From NCBI GenBank assembly GCA_030832455.1, contig JAURJB010000006.1:1-48923 (forward strand): a DNA stretch of 48,923 nucleotides. The letters are read 5' to 3'. The notes under the pieces were generated by a model. The model did no database searches and had not been told where the DNA came from. It saw only the letters and a list, made by a program, of their open reading frames with translations. Of the stretch, positions 1 through 7,996 are shown in pieces. The DNA comes from Acidimicrobiales bacterium (lineage in GTDB: Bacteria > Actinomycetota > Acidimicrobiia > Acidimicrobiales > Ilumatobacteraceae). The translations under genes and the position numbers were made by a program. Each line of letters opens with the position of its first letter. The first letter of the stretch is position 1.

Positions 1-166
1 GATTGATCGTCTTGCGATCGACGCCGGCAATTTCTGCAAGTCGAGCCTGACTGAGTTCTTCAGCTGAACGCAATTCGAACAAGCGATCAGCAAGAACTTT
101 GCGCATGTCTTTAACATCACGCTTGAGGGTTGCTTCGGTTGCTTTGCGTACGGTTGTTTTCCCCAT
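1..166 (-). CDS. HTH (XRE-type) transcriptional regulator, N-terminal part only
   Basis: The gene runs off the left edge; about 55 residues are visible from the ATG at 166. They read as a basic N-terminal arm followed by a helix-turn-helix: helix around FELRSAEEL, then LSQARLAEIAGVDRKTI, the classic XRE/Cro pattern of Q-x-x-L-A-x-x-A-G-V-x-R-x-T-I. This indicates DNA binding; the target is unknown. It is divergent from the phosphofructokinase gene, with a perfect inverted repeat (187-204) in between, so autoregulation is likely. Start choice: a TATCGT -10 box at 179-174 would place transcription start on or next to the ATG. The rest of the protein (dimerisation or effector domain) is outside the window. 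Confidence 0.75.
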   Translation of the reverse strand, partial: MGKTTVRKATEATLKRDVKDMRKVLADRLFELRSAEELSQARLAEIAGVDRKTIN

Positions 167-173
167 ACATCAC

Positions 174-179
174 ACGATA
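174..179 (-). promoter_or_regulatory. -10 box of the XRE regulator (leaderless)
   Basis: On the minus strand TATCGT is followed by 7 bases and then the ATG at 166. The spacing predicts a transcript starting at the start codon. No clear -35 is visible, but the region where it should lie overlaps the inverted repeat 187-204. Confidence 0.45.
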
Positions 180-186
180 ACCAATC

Positions 187-204
187 TTCGGACAAAAGTC
201 CGAA
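187..204. promoter_or_regulatory. Inverted repeat, probable operator of the divergent XRE regulator
   Basis: Perfect inverted repeat of two 7-bp arms, TTCGGAC and GTCCGAA, around AAAA. It lies between two divergent genes, 8 bases upstream of the regulator's -10 box and about 40 bases upstream of the pfkA -10 box. The position over the regulator's -35 region fits autorepression by an XRE dimer; this is inference. As RNA it could also form a short hairpin, but there is no U tract. Confidence 0.5.
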
Positions 205-245
205 TTTCACGACACGAACTACGGCGACTTGGGACACAGTGCTCG

Positions 246-251
246 TAGAGT
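246..251 (+). promoter_or_regulatory. -10 box of pfkA (leaderless)
   Basis: TAGAGT ends 7 bases before the ATG at 258, so the predicted transcription start coincides with the start codon. There is no Shine-Dalgarno in the short gap. No convincing -35 is seen. Confidence 0.45.
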
Positions 252-257
252 GATTTT

Positions 258-1262
258 ATGCGCATTGGAATGTTGACGGGTGGCGGGGATTGCCCAGGGC
301 TTAACGCCGTTATTAGGACCATTGTTCGCAAAGCGGAAACCCAAATGGGTGCTGAAATCATTGGGTTTTATGACTCTTGGGACGGAGTTGTTGAACAGCG
401 ATATTCGTTGCTAAAAACCAACGATGTGCGCGGAATTGCGCCACGTGGTGGCACCATCCTGGGCACTCGCCGTGGCGGGCCATTTGACAAAAAATCTGGT
501 GTTGCCGATGTGCAACGAGCCGTTGCGGACTTGCAACTTGATGCTGTAGTGGTCATCGGGGGCAATGGGTCACTCACCGTTGCGTCGCGACTCTACGAAG
601 AACATGGCCTACCGACGATTGGTGTACCAAAGACCATTGACAACGATGTCCTGGGCACAGACTCCACCTTTGGCTTTCAAACTGCGGTGCAAATTGCAAC
701 TGACGCAATCGACAGGCTGCACACAACCGCCGAAAGCCATGATCGAATTTTGGTAGTTGAAGTGATGGGTCGAGACGCAGGGTGGATTGCATTGCACGCA
801 GGGATTGCGGGCGGGGCTACAGCAATCGTTGTGCCGGAGGATCCGTTTGATATCGACACACTGACCGAAATTGTTCGGCGTCGCCATGACAACGGGCGTT
901 ATGCATCGGTAGTGGTGGTTGCCGAAGGTGCAACCCCGAGGGACACCTCACAAGCAGATCTATATAAAGGAAACGTCTCGGCGATTATTGCGCGAGAACT
1001 GCAAGCACGCACAGGGTATGAGGCGCGACTCGTGCAGCTGGGGCATTTGCAGCGTGGTGGCACGCCAACAAGTTATGACCGAGTACTCGCAACTCGTTTC
1101 GGTTTGGCTGCGGTTGATGCCTGTGTCGACAAGGAGTTTGGTCAGATGGTGGTGCTCCGATGTGGAGAGATTTCACGTGCATCAATGAAGGTGACTAGCG
1201 GGCAGACCCGAACGATCAATTTGGATCTATATCGCGACGTCGTCGCCTCGTTTGTTGGCTAG
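258..1262 (+). CDS. pfkA: 6-phosphofructokinase
   Basis: Phosphorylates fructose 6-phosphate to fructose 1,6-bisphosphate in glycolysis. The 334 residues begin with the family signature GMLTGGGDCPGLNAVIR. The phosphodonor loop reads GGNGS (residues 101-105) and the catalytic loop PKTIDND (124-130), followed by VEVMGRDAGWIA and the sugar-phosphate motif QLGHLQRGGTP. In this superfamily Gly at the position equivalent to E. coli 104 favours ATP and Asp favours pyrophosphate; here it is Gly, while the Lys of PKTIDND is the form seen in pyrophosphate and actinobacterial group III enzymes. The residue equivalent to Asp103, a magnesium ligand in the E. coli enzyme, is Asn. ATP use is more likely, but the donor is not settled. 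The ATG at 258 sits 7 bases after a -10 box. Confidence 0.93.
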   Translation: MRIGMLTGGGDCPGLNAVIRTIVRKAETQMGAEIIGFYDSWDGVVEQRYSLLKTNDVRGIAPRGGTILGTRRGGPFDKKSGVADVQRAVADLQLDAVVVIGGNGSLTVASRLYEEHGLPTIGVPKTIDNDVLGTDSTFGFQTAVQIATDAIDRLHTTAESHDRILVVEVMGRDAGWIALHAGIAGGATAIVVPEDPFDIDTLTEIVRRRHDNGRYASVVVVAEGATPRDTSQADLYKGNVSAIIARELQARTGYEARLVQLGHLQRGGTPTSYDRVLATRFGLAAVDACVDKEFGQMVVLRCGEISRASMKVTSGQTRTINLDLYRDVVASFVG

Positions 1263-1282
1263 GCAACGCAACCGCGCAGTGA

Positions 1283-1918
1283 TCAGTGAGGTGGACCGAA
1301 TTGTCGGTCGCCAGCATCGCCCAAGCCAGGGACAATAAACGCATGCTCATTAAGCCGTTCGTCAATTGATGCAGTCACAATGTGGAGGTCCATTCCTGAT
1401 TTTTCAAGGTAAGCGATTCCTTCGGGCGCTGCCAGCACGCACGCAATCGTGATCGGTTGCGGTGCGCCACGTGCAGCAAGAAGTTTGCAGCCGTATTCAA
1501 GTGAACCACCCGTTGCCAGCATTGGATCAAGCACGATGCAATGTCGTCCCTCAAGGCGTGAAGGAAGCTTGGCGACGTATTCACTTGGCTGATGTGTTGC
1601 TTCATCGCGTTGCACGCCAACAACTGCAATGTCTGCGTCAGGCAGCAACTCCATTGCTGCAGGCAACATGCCAAGTCCGGCGCGCAAAATTGGCACAAGC
1701 ACTGGGCGCTGTGAGATCTTGATTCCGTCGGTTTCGGCGAGCGGTGTAGTGACACGAACTTTTGTGGTGGGTACGTCGCGCAATGCCTCTGCAATCACGA
1801 TGAGAGAAAGGCGACGCATCTCGGCACGGAAGAATTGGTTTGACGAGTTTTGATCGCGCAGGTGCGTGAGTGCCTCGGCGGCTACAGGGTGATCGACAAC
1901 GGTGACGGTTACAGACAT
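1283..1918 (-). CDS. upp: Uracil phosphoribosyltransferase
   Basis: Salvages uracil with PRPP to make UMP in the cytoplasm. The 211-residue length matches the family. Visible motifs are the N-terminal VTVVDHPVAAEALTHLRD, the RAGLGM segment, and the PRPP loop VLDPMLATGGSL with an unusually clean family match; the C-terminal uracil-site segment reads PGLGDAGDRQFG. An in-frame extension upstream exists, but the ATG at 1918 gives the normal length and lies 7 to 8 bases after a TAAAGAT -10-like box. It is divergent from and shares a 35-bp promoter region with the acetyltransferase gene. The pfkA and upp 3' ends are convergent with a 20-base gap. Confidence 0.95.
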   Translation of the reverse strand: MSVTVTVVDHPVAAEALTHLRDQNSSNQFFRAEMRRLSLIVIAEALRDVPTTKVRVTTPLAETDGIKISQRPVLVPILRAGLGMLPAAMELLPDADIAVVGVQRDEATHQPSEYVAKLPSRLEGRHCIVLDPMLATGGSLEYGCKLLAARGAPQPITIACVLAAPEGIAYLEKSGMDLHIVTASIDERLNEHAFIVPGLGDAGDRQFGPPH

Positions 1919-1953
1919 GCACCCATCTTTACCGATCGGTAGTGTTTCGACCA
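1919..1953. promoter_or_regulatory. Compact divergent promoter region of upp and the GNAT gene with a 12-bp palindrome
   Basis: Only 35 bases separate the two start codons. On the plus strand TAGTGT (1940-1945) lies 8 bases before the ATG at 1954. On the minus strand TAAAGAT (1931-1925) lies 6 bases before the ATG at 1918. Between and touching both boxes is the perfect palindrome TACCGATCGGTA (1930-1941). Both transcripts would be almost leaderless and the two promoters physically overlap. Confidence 0.45.
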
Positions 1954-2682
1954 ATGTCGAATCCTTTGCGCATCCAACTCGCTCACAGCCCGGCTGATGC
2001 GGCACTAATTTCGCAGGTCTTTGACACGGTGTGGTCGGTAAAAACAATGGTGTCTCCCGAGATCATCGTTGCTGCACTGCATAACGGGGCTTATGGCTCC
2101 GTGGTCTGGGATGGCGATGAGCCCATTGCTGCAGCGTTTGCACTTGTTGGCAAATCGTTGACGAGCGACCCATCGGAACTTAACTTGCATTCTCACGCAG
2201 CCGGTGTTGTGAGCTCGCGTGCAGGGATGGGCGTTGGGGCAATGCTGAAGCATCATCAATGGCAATGGGCGCGAGAGAATGGATTTGCAACCATCACGTG
2301 GTCGTTCGATCCACTTGTTCGACGTAATGCATGGTTCAACATGATCAAACTCGGTGCACAGGTAACACAGTATTTCCAAAACTTTTACGGCGAACTCGAC
2401 GACGGTATCAACGCTGGCGAGCAAAGCGATCGGGTGTTGGTGCGATGGGAGGTGTTGAGTTCGCAGATGCCTCAAGCGCAAAGCTTGGTTGAAGCGCATG
2501 ATGGAGATGTGGTGATTGCGACGCCGAATGACATTGAAACGTTGCGCAAGGTCGACAAGCAACAAGCACAGCAGTGGCGCACGGAACAACGCACGCTGTT
2601 TCTTGATGCGGTGCAGGGTGGCTATCACGTGCGAGGATTAAACGCAGACTATTCATACGTGCTGAGCAAGGGGATGCGATGA
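1954..2682 (+). CDS. GNAT family N-acyltransferase, putative amino acid N-succinyl/acetyltransferase
   Basis: A 242-residue GNAT-like protein. The core acyl-CoA binding region reads VVSSRAGMGVGAMLKHHQW (R-x-G-x-G-x-x-L pattern), followed by ITWSFDPLVRRNAWFNMIKLGA, which resembles the predicted acetyltransferases of COG3375. It ends in an ATGA overlap with a racemase of the N-succinylamino acid racemase family, so the two are translationally coupled. Known precedent: in some bacteria such a pair, with a deacylase, inverts D-amino acids to L-amino acids through N-succinyl intermediates. That role here is inference. The ATG at 1954 is preferred over the GTG at 1942 because of the -10 box at 1940-1945. 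Confidence 0.7.
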   Translation: MSNPLRIQLAHSPADAALISQVFDTVWSVKTMVSPEIIVAALHNGAYGSVVWDGDEPIAAAFALVGKSLTSDPSELNLHSHAAGVVSSRAGMGVGAMLKHHQWQWARENGFATITWSFDPLVRRNAWFNMIKLGAQVTQYFQNFYGELDDGINAGEQSDRVLVRWEVLSSQMPQAQSLVEAHDGDVVIATPNDIETLRKVDKQQAQQWRTEQRTLFLDAVQGGYHVRGLNADYSYVLSKGMR

Positions 2683-3782
2683 TTCGCAAGATTGAAATTG
2701 TGCGGGCACACATCAATTTGGTTGCGCCGTTTAGAACTTCGTTTGCTACAGAAGTTGATCGTGAATTGCTGTACGTGCATGTGATTGGTGATGACGAAGA
2801 AGGTTGGGGCGAGTGCGTGGCAATGGCAGCACCGTTGTATTCGTCCGAATATGTCGATGGCTGCGAAGAGGTAATGAAGCGATACCTCATACCAATGGTT
2901 ACAGGCGCAACAACCGCAGAAGAGTTTGTGCACAGTGCGGGAGTGATTCGCGGCAACTTTATGGCTAAGGCCGCAATCGAAGCGGCGTTGTTGGATTATC
3001 AATTACGAAAAGCGAATATGTCTCTTGCAACATATCTTGGTGCAACTCAAGCGAAAGTGGCGTCGGGCGTGTCGGTGGGTATTCAGCCAACAATTGACGA
3101 CTTGTTGCGTGTCGTTGCTAATTACCGCGCAGATGGTTATGTCCGCATCAAATTGAAAATCGAGCCAGGCTTAGACATTGATCGTGTTCGTGCAGTGCGA
3201 GAAGCATTTGGTCCGGAGATGTTATTGCAAGTAGATGCCAATGCCGCCTACACCGTTGACGATGCGCAACATTTGGCCAAGCTTGATGAATTCAACTTGT
3301 TGTTAATCGAGCAACCGTTGCCCGAAGAAGACATAGTCGGTCACGTTGATTTGAGTAAGCGTGTGGGAACACCGATTTGCCTTGATGAATCAATTACGTC
3401 GTACGACGTGGCACGTGGGGCATTGGATATCAATGCATGTTCAATCATCAACATCAAGCCTGGTCGTGTCGGTGGATACATCGAGTCAAAACGAATTCAC
3501 GACTTGTGCTTGTCGCGTGGAGTGCCCGTGTGGTGCGGCGGAATGTTGGAAACAGGCATAGGTCGCGCAGCGAACCTTGCACTTGCTGCGATGCCGGGCT
3601 TCACCCTGCCAGGTGACACATCTGCTTCTAAGCGATACTTCACACAGGATGTCACGACACCGTTTGAATTAGTCGATGGTTACATCGATGTTCCAAACTC
3701 AGTTGGAATTGGTGTTAGGCCGATTACTGAAGTGCTTGGCGCGATGACGAGCCGTGTTGATTCGTACTCCGTAACGAACTAA
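2679..3782 (+). CDS. N-succinylamino acid racemase / o-succinylbenzoate synthase family (enolase superfamily)
   Basis: A complete 367-residue member of the MenC class 2/NSAR group. All catalytic residues of the enolase superfamily barrel are visible: the base pair K158-x-K160 in RIKLKIEPG, metal ligands D186 (QVDAN), E211 (IEQP) and D236 (LDES), and the second base K260 (NIKPGRVGG), followed by GGMLETGIGRA. Some family members make o-succinylbenzoate for menaquinone, some racemise N-succinylamino acids, and many do both. No other men gene is near, and the coupled upstream GNAT argues for N-acylamino acid racemisation. The stop codon lies inside a hairpin shared with the convergent gene. Confidence 0.85.
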   Translation: MIRKIEIVRAHINLVAPFRTSFATEVDRELLYVHVIGDDEEGWGECVAMAAPLYSSEYVDGCEEVMKRYLIPMVTGATTAEEFVHSAGVIRGNFMAKAAIEAALLDYQLRKANMSLATYLGATQAKVASGVSVGIQPTIDDLLRVVANYRADGYVRIKLKIEPGLDIDRVRAVREAFGPEMLLQVDANAAYTVDDAQHLAKLDEFNLLLIEQPLPEEDIVGHVDLSKRVGTPICLDESITSYDVARGALDINACSIINIKPGRVGGYIESKRIHDLCLSRGVPVWCGGMLETGIGRAANLALAAMPGFTLPGDTSASKRYFTQDVTTPFELVDGYIDVPNSVGIGVRPITEVLGAMTSRVDSYSVTN

Positions 3783-3790
3783 TCGTTACG
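3770..3790. terminator. Bidirectional hairpin between convergent genes
   Basis: Perfect 8-bp stem CGTAACGA / TCGTTACG with a 5-base loop. It contains the stop codons of both convergent genes (TAA at 3780-3782 on plus, TAA at 3788-3786 on minus). There is no U tract on either side, so intrinsic termination is uncertain; it could equally be a 3'-end stabilising hairpin. Confidence 0.4.
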
Positions 3791-4205
3791 CATCGAGCGT
3801 GACAACGACAGCAGTCTCTGGCTGATCCTTGCTTTTACCAAAACGCTCAGAAACCCAGAGGTAGATCGAAAACACTGTGTAAGTAAATCCGTATTTTGCC
3901 GCGATTGCGTCACGTACTTTTTCGGCTTCTGTGCCGCTAATGACGACTGCTTGGCCCGCAATGATTGGAGCGCCTTCAGTGGTTCGTCCACGAATGTCGC
4001 AGGGCTGGACGGTGACGGCACTGGTATGGGCGAGTCGCTTTGCTTTTCCTGCGTTGGCGTCGATAGTGAACCCAAAAACGTTTGGACCGAGATAATCAAG
4101 AGGAGCTACCCACACGGGAGTGGCGATTGGCGTTCCATTTTTTCGTGTTGAAACAAATGAGATGTATTTCGCCGAGCGCACAGCTGAGATGTTTGATGTA
4201 TTCAT
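3786..4205 (-). CDS. PPOX-class F420-dependent flavin/deazaflavin-binding protein (Rv2061-like family)
   Basis: 139 residues of the split-barrel pyridoxamine 5'-phosphate oxidase-like fold. The motifs SAKYISFVSTRKNGTPIATPVWV, GKAKRLAHTSAVTVQPCDIRGR and KYGFTYTVF match the actinobacterial family named PPOX class F420-dependent, which includes Rv2061c. The substrate is unknown. If correct, the host makes coenzyme F420. The start ATG lies only 4 bases after the encoded CCA of tRNA-Pro on the same strand, leaving no room for a Shine-Dalgarno or promoter, so its mRNA most likely arises from the tRNA transcript. An upstream in-frame extension is only the tRNA read as protein. Confidence 0.8.
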   Translation of the reverse strand: MNTSNISAVRSAKYISFVSTRKNGTPIATPVWVAPLDYLGPNVFGFTIDANAGKAKRLAHTSAVTVQPCDIRGRTTEGAPIIAGQAVVISGTEAEKVRDAIAAKYGFTYTVFSIYLWVSERFGKSKDQPETAVVVTLDA

Positions 4206-4209
4206 GTAC

Positions 4210-4286
<77 letters not shown>

Positions 4287-4297
4287 CTAACCACTTC

Positions 4298-4303
4298 ATC
4301 CTA
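4298..4303 (-). promoter_or_regulatory. -10 box of tRNA-Pro
   Basis: TAGGAT on the minus strand places the transcription start near 4291, about 5 bases before the mature tRNA 5' end. No strong -35 is evident. Confidence 0.45.
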
Positions 4304-4336
4304 GCGATGACAAGTGAAATAACGGCGAGAGAAAAC

Positions 4337-4543
4337 TTATGCGCGCTTTGCGGCGCGAGCCAAACGACGAGCAGTTTTGCCAATCGGTTGCAAGTGGCGA
4401 TGGTCGAGGTCGCCAATTTCGGTGCCATTTGCAAAACGCACTCGATAGCGAAGCCAGTTAAAGCCGTTAGCCAAAATGACCTTGCCCTCAGAGCCAACGG
4501 GCCATCCATCAACTTCGGTGGTGAGGGAGACCGTGTCGCCCAT
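4337..4543 (-). CDS. Small conserved-looking protein, SH3-like barrel suspected
   Basis: A 68-residue ORF that I do not recognise as a named family. The sequence starts MGDTVSLTTEVDGWPVGSEG, continues with KVILANGF, YRVRFANGTEIGDLDHRHL and ends in a strongly basic tail (KTARRLARAAKRA). The alternation of short hydrophobic strands with G-x-x-G turns resembles small SH3-like or KOW-like barrels, and the basic tail suggests nucleic acid contact; both are inference. A GTG about 21 codons upstream could extend it. It lies between tRNA-Pro and the divergent tig gene. Confidence 0.6.
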   Translation of the reverse strand: MGDTVSLTTEVDGWPVGSEGKVILANGFNWLRYRVRFANGTEIGDLDHRHLQPIGKTARRLARAAKRA

Positions 4544-4618
4544 CTTCAGGTTGATCTGGCCCTCATGGGGCGTTGCGAGTGCATGGGGTTTCCACGAGGC
4601 TGTCACGAATGAAAAGGG

Positions 4619-4624
4619 TACACT
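4619..4624 (+). promoter_or_regulatory. -10 box of tig
   Basis: TACACT, with the predicted start near 4631 and the GTG start at 4634, leaving at most a 3-base leader. Confidence 0.4.
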
Positions 4625-4633
4625 TTGCGCCCT

Positions 4634-5959
4634 GTGAAAACCATTATTGAGACCCTCGAGGGCAACAAAGTAAAAGTATCGGTAGAAATTGACGAGGTCG
4701 AGTTTGACCGCAATATCGACCAAGCATTCCGCAAAATTGCTAAAGAAGTTCGTATTCCGGGCTTCCGCCAGGGCAAGGCGCCACGCCAGTTGCTCGAGGC
4801 ACAGATTGGTACAGGGGCTGCGCGTTCGCAGGCAATTCAGGATGCTGTTCCTGAGTATTTGTCACAAGCAGTGCGCGAGCACAAGATCGATCTCATTGCT
4901 ACACCTTCTATTGAGGTGACAAAGGGCGAAGTCGAAGGTGTCGTTGGTTTCGATGCAACGTGTGAAGTGCGTCCGGTAATTACCGTCAGCGGGTATAAAG
5001 GTTTGCGCGTTGAGCTTCCGTCTATTGACGTGAAAGACAGCGAAGTTGAAGACGCGATGAATAGCGAACGTGCCCGTCACGGAACGCTCAAAGATGTTGA
5101 CCGAGTAATTGCGAAAGGCGATCATGTGTCGCTTGACCTCAGTGGCTCTCGTGAAGGCAATCCCGTGCCAGGACTCAACGTTGAAGATTGGGCATATGAA
5201 GTTGGCAAAGCATGGGTCTCGCCAAGTTTTGATGACAAGTTGATTGGCAAGAAGGCCGGCGACACGATTGAGTTCACGGAAGCACCTAATGGCACGACCG
5301 ACGATGCCGACATGAAGGTTGTCGTCAAAAAAGTACAAGAGATGGTTCTTGAAGATCTCACCGACGAGTGGGTATCAAGTCATGTGGCCGAGTTTGATTC
5401 GGTCGATGCATGGAAGACTTCGTTGCGTTCACGATTGGAAGACATGAAGCTCAATCAGGCACGAAGCGTGTTTGTCGATCGCACGACATCAGCGCTTGCC
5501 GAATTGGTCGAAGTCGACTCGCCAGAGGCGATGATCAACAGCGATCTTCAGTCGCGAGTGCGTGGCACTGTCGAGCAATTCCAGGCTCAAGGCATTGCGC
5601 TCGAGCAATGGTTGTCGGCAACACGGCAAACACCTGAGTCGTTTGTCGAGTCATTGCGCGGCGAATCAGAAAAAGCAGTCAAGATCGATTTGGCGCTTCG
5701 CGCGGTCGCATTGGCAGAAGGTTTTGTGGCTGATGATGACGATCTCGAGGCCGAACTAAATCGGATCGCCACGCAAGCTGGACGCAAGTTGGCTCAGGTG
5801 CGTAAGGTGTACGAGCAAAACGATGCAATTGCCGAACTAGAAGCCCAGATTTGCAAGTCGAAAGCAGTCGATTGGTTGCTCCGCAATTCAACCCTTGTAG
5901 ACGCTGACGGTACCGCAATCAGCGCAGACACGCTGTTTGGTGAAGAACTGGGCGAATAG
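4634..5959 (+). CDS. tig: Trigger factor, ribosome-bound peptidyl-prolyl isomerase chaperone
   Basis: Binds the ribosome exit tunnel and shields nascent chains. 441 residues with the usual three parts: the N-terminal ribosome-binding domain (about 1-115) with the signature [13 protein letters not shown], a central FKBP-type isomerase domain (about 150-235, [20 protein letters not shown]), and a long helical C-terminal domain (about 245-430). The GTG at 4634 gives the N-terminus [19 protein letters not shown], typical of the family; a TTG three codons earlier is the other option. It is followed by clpP and clpX, a common arrangement that links folding of new proteins with proteolysis. Confidence 0.95.
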   Translation: MKTIIETLEGNKVKVSVEIDEVEFDRNIDQAFRKIAKEVRIPGFRQGKAPRQLLEAQIGTGAARSQAIQDAVPEYLSQAVREHKIDLIATPSIEVTKGEVEGVVGFDATCEVRPVITVSGYKGLRVELPSIDVKDSEVEDAMNSERARHGTLKDVDRVIAKGDHVSLDLSGSREGNPVPGLNVEDWAYEVGKAWVSPSFDDKLIGKKAGDTIEFTEAPNGTTDDADMKVVVKKVQEMVLEDLTDEWVSSHVAEFDSVDAWKTSLRSRLEDMKLNQARSVFVDRTTSALAELVEVDSPEAMINSDLQSRVRGTVEQFQAQGIALEQWLSATRQTPESFVESLRGESEKAVKIDLALRAVALAEGFVADDDDLEAELNRIATQAGRKLAQVRKVYEQNDAIAELEAQICKSKAVDWLLRNSTLVDADGTAISADTLFGEELGE

Positions 5960-6010
5960 GGCATTACACAAGACACACCCAATTGACGCAAGGGTGCGAG
6001 CCCCCGCAAC

Positions 6011-6016
6011 TATCAT
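6011..6016 (+). promoter_or_regulatory. Possible -10 box of clpP
   Basis: TATCAT about 33 bases upstream of the clpP ATG, giving a short leader that includes the GAGGAG ribosome binding site at 6037-6042. Low confidence because no matching -35 is evident. Confidence 0.3.
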
Positions 6017-6048
6017 CGTCTTCACAAGGTTTTCCTGAGGAGATGCGC

Positions 6049-6687
6049 ATGCGTGAAAATAATGTGATGCGGAATTACTACATTCCGAGTGTCACGGAGA
6101 CGACGAGCCGCGGTGAGCGCACGTCCGATTTGTACAGCCGCCTGCTCAAGGAAAACATCATTTTCCTAGGCACGCCAATTGATGACACGATCGCCAATCT
6201 GATTTGCGCGCAGCTCATTCACTTAGAGAGTGAGAACCCCGATAAGGACATCAATATCTATATCAATAGTCCCGGTGGCGATATCACTGCATTGTTTGCA
6301 ATTTACGACACGATGCAGTTCATCAAGAACGACATTGCCACCATCTGTTTAGGTCAGGCAGCATCTGCGGCAGCGGTATTGCTGGCAGCCGGAACAAAAG
6401 GTAAGCGCCTTGCTCTTCCGCATGCGCGAGTGTTGTTGCATCAGCCATATGGCCAGGTTGGCTATGCGCAAGTTACCGATCTAGAAATTGCAGCGCGAGA
6501 GATTTTGCGAATGCGCGAATTGCTTGAGCAGATTTTGGCAAAACACACTGGTCAGACAGTCGACCGGGTGCATGTTGACACCGATCGCGATTTCACGCTT
6601 GAGGCACAAGCAGCTCTTGACTACGGCGTAATTGACGAGATCATCACCACGCGTTCGCTTGCTGATCGCTCAGGCCCGATTCGCTGA
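6049..6687 (+). CDS. clpP: ATP-dependent Clp protease proteolytic subunit
   Basis: Serine protease that forms the barrel chamber used with ClpX or ClpC. 212 residues. The catalytic triad is visible: S106 in GQAASAAA, H131 in LLHQP and probably D181 in DTDRDF; the INSPGGD segment forms the oxyanion region. Start choice: the GAGGAG Shine-Dalgarno at 6037-6042 is 6 bases from the ATG at 6049, while the ATG at 6043 would touch it. Many actinobacteria carry two adjacent clpP genes; only one is present here. clpX follows after 17 bases. Confidence 0.95.
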   Translation: MRENNVMRNYYIPSVTETTSRGERTSDLYSRLLKENIIFLGTPIDDTIANLICAQLIHLESENPDKDINIYINSPGGDITALFAIYDTMQFIKNDIATICLGQAASAAAVLLAAGTKGKRLALPHARVLLHQPYGQVGYAQVTDLEIAAREILRMRELLEQILAKHTGQTVDRVHVDTDRDFTLEAQAALDYGVIDEIITTRSLADRSGPIR

Positions 6688-6704
6688 AGACTGAGTAACG
6701 CAAC

Positions 6705-7979
6705 ATGGCAAAATTTGGTGATACCGCAGAACTCGTGAAGTGTTCTTTTTGCGCTAAGTCGCAAAAACAAGTGAAGAAACTCATCGCTGGTCCTGGCGTC
6801 TATATCTGCGACGAGTGCATTGACCTGTGTAACGAGATCATCGATGAAGAATTTACGCAGACTCCTGCAGTTGGCGTTGAAGAATTGCCAATCCCTCGCG
6901 ACATTCGCTCGTTTCTCGATGAATATGTAGTTGGTCAAGATCAAGCAAAGAAAGTGCTTGCAGTGGCAGTGTTCAATCACTATCGCCGCATCAAGCACAA
7001 GTCGTCCTCACCGCGCAAGGACGAAGTTGAGTTGCAAAAGAGCAATATTTTGTTGCTTGGTCCTACGGGTTGCGGCAAAACGCATATGGCGCAAACACTT
7101 GCGCGACTGCTCAATGTTCCATTTGCCATCGCAGACGCAACTGCTCTCACCGAGGCAGGTTATGTTGGCGAAGACGTAGAGAATATTTTGTTGAAGTTGT
7201 TGCAAGCTGCAGATTTTGACGTTGCTCGTGCCGAGACCGGCATCGTGTACATCGACGAAATCGACAAGGTCGCACGTAAGAGCGAGAACCCTTCAATTAC
7301 ACGCGATGTGTCAGGTGAAGGCGTACAGCAAGCCTTGCTTAAAATTCTTGAAGGAACGGTTGCATCGGTTCCTCCGCAGGGCGGTCGTAAGCACCCGCAT
7401 CAGGAGTTCATACAGATTGACACCACCAACGTATTGTTCATTGTTGGTGGGGCCTTTGCTGGCCTCGACAGCATCATCGAACAACGGATTGGCCACAAGG
7501 GTGTTGGGTTCCACGCAACGGTGCGCTCAAAGTCTGAAAAGGACCCGGGTGAACTGTTCGCGCAAGTGCTGCCAGAAGACTTGCAAAAGTTTGGCATGAT
7601 TCCCGAGTTCATCGGACGTTTGCCGATGATTGGCGCTGTCCACAGCCTTGATAAGAACGCGCTAATTCAAATCTTGACCGAGCCAAAGAATGCGCTCATC
7701 AAGCAGTATCAAAAGTTCTTTGAATTTGAAGATATTGAACTTGAGGTCACCCCTGACGCACTTGTTGCAATTGCTGAACAGGCATTGCAACGCGGTACAG
7801 GTGCCCGTGGGTTGCGTGCAATTCTTGAAGAAGTGTTGCTCAACACCATGTACGACTTGCCTGGTCGTACCGATGTTGCCAAGGTGATCGTCGAAAAAGA
7901 AACGGTGTTGGAAAAAGCTATCCCCACCGTGGTTCCGCGAAGCGCAAAAATTGCGCGCCAGCGTCGTGCTGCTTCATAG
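6705..7979 (+). CDS. clpX: ATP-dependent Clp protease ATPase subunit ClpX
   Basis: AAA+ unfoldase that delivers substrates to ClpP. 424 residues. The N-terminal zinc-binding domain has C13, C16, C35 and C38. The Walker A motif is GPTGCGKT (119-126) and the Walker B is VYIDEIDK. The pore and substrate loops are visible as [11 protein letters not shown] and [13 protein letters not shown], plus the RIGHKGVGF (IGF-type, ClpP docking) region; here the tripeptide at the loop is VGF. The C-terminal small domain carries GTGARGLR. Immediately downstream of clpP, surely one operon. Confidence 0.96.
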   Translation: MAKFGDTAELVKCSFCAKSQKQVKKLIAGPGVYICDECIDLCNEIIDEEFTQTPAVGVEELPIPRDIRSFLDEYVVGQDQAKKVLAVAVFNHYRRIKHKSSSPRKDEVELQKSNILLLGPTGCGKTHMAQTLARLLNVPFAIADATALTEAGYVGEDVENILLKLLQAADFDVARAETGIVYIDEIDKVARKSENPSITRDVSGEGVQQALLKILEGTVASVPPQGGRKHPHQEFIQIDTTNVLFIVGGAFAGLDSIIEQRIGHKGVGFHATVRSKSEKDPGELFAQVLPEDLQKFGMIPEFIGRLPMIGAVHSLDKNALIQILTEPKNALIKQYQKFFEFEDIELEVTPDALVAIAEQALQRGTGARGLRAILEEVLLNTMYDLPGRTDVAKVIVEKETVLEKAIPTVVPRSAKIARQRRAAS

Positions 7980-7983
7980 CATC

Positions 7984-7989
7984 TAGCCT
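7984..7989 (+). promoter_or_regulatory. -10 box of folC (leaderless)
   Basis: TAGCCT ends 8 bases before the ATG at 7997, in the 17-base gap after clpX. This would give folC its own leaderless mRNA in addition to readthrough. Confidence 0.45.
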
Positions 7990-7996
7990 CACCGTT

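Noticed and set aside
1919-2047. 43-codon upstream extension of upp
   Set aside because: It overlaps the divergent acetyltransferase gene; the ATG at 1918 gives the normal 211-residue protein.
2005-2628. 207-codon antisense frame within the GNAT gene
   Set aside because: Shadow of the real gene; no family features, no promoter or ribosome binding site.
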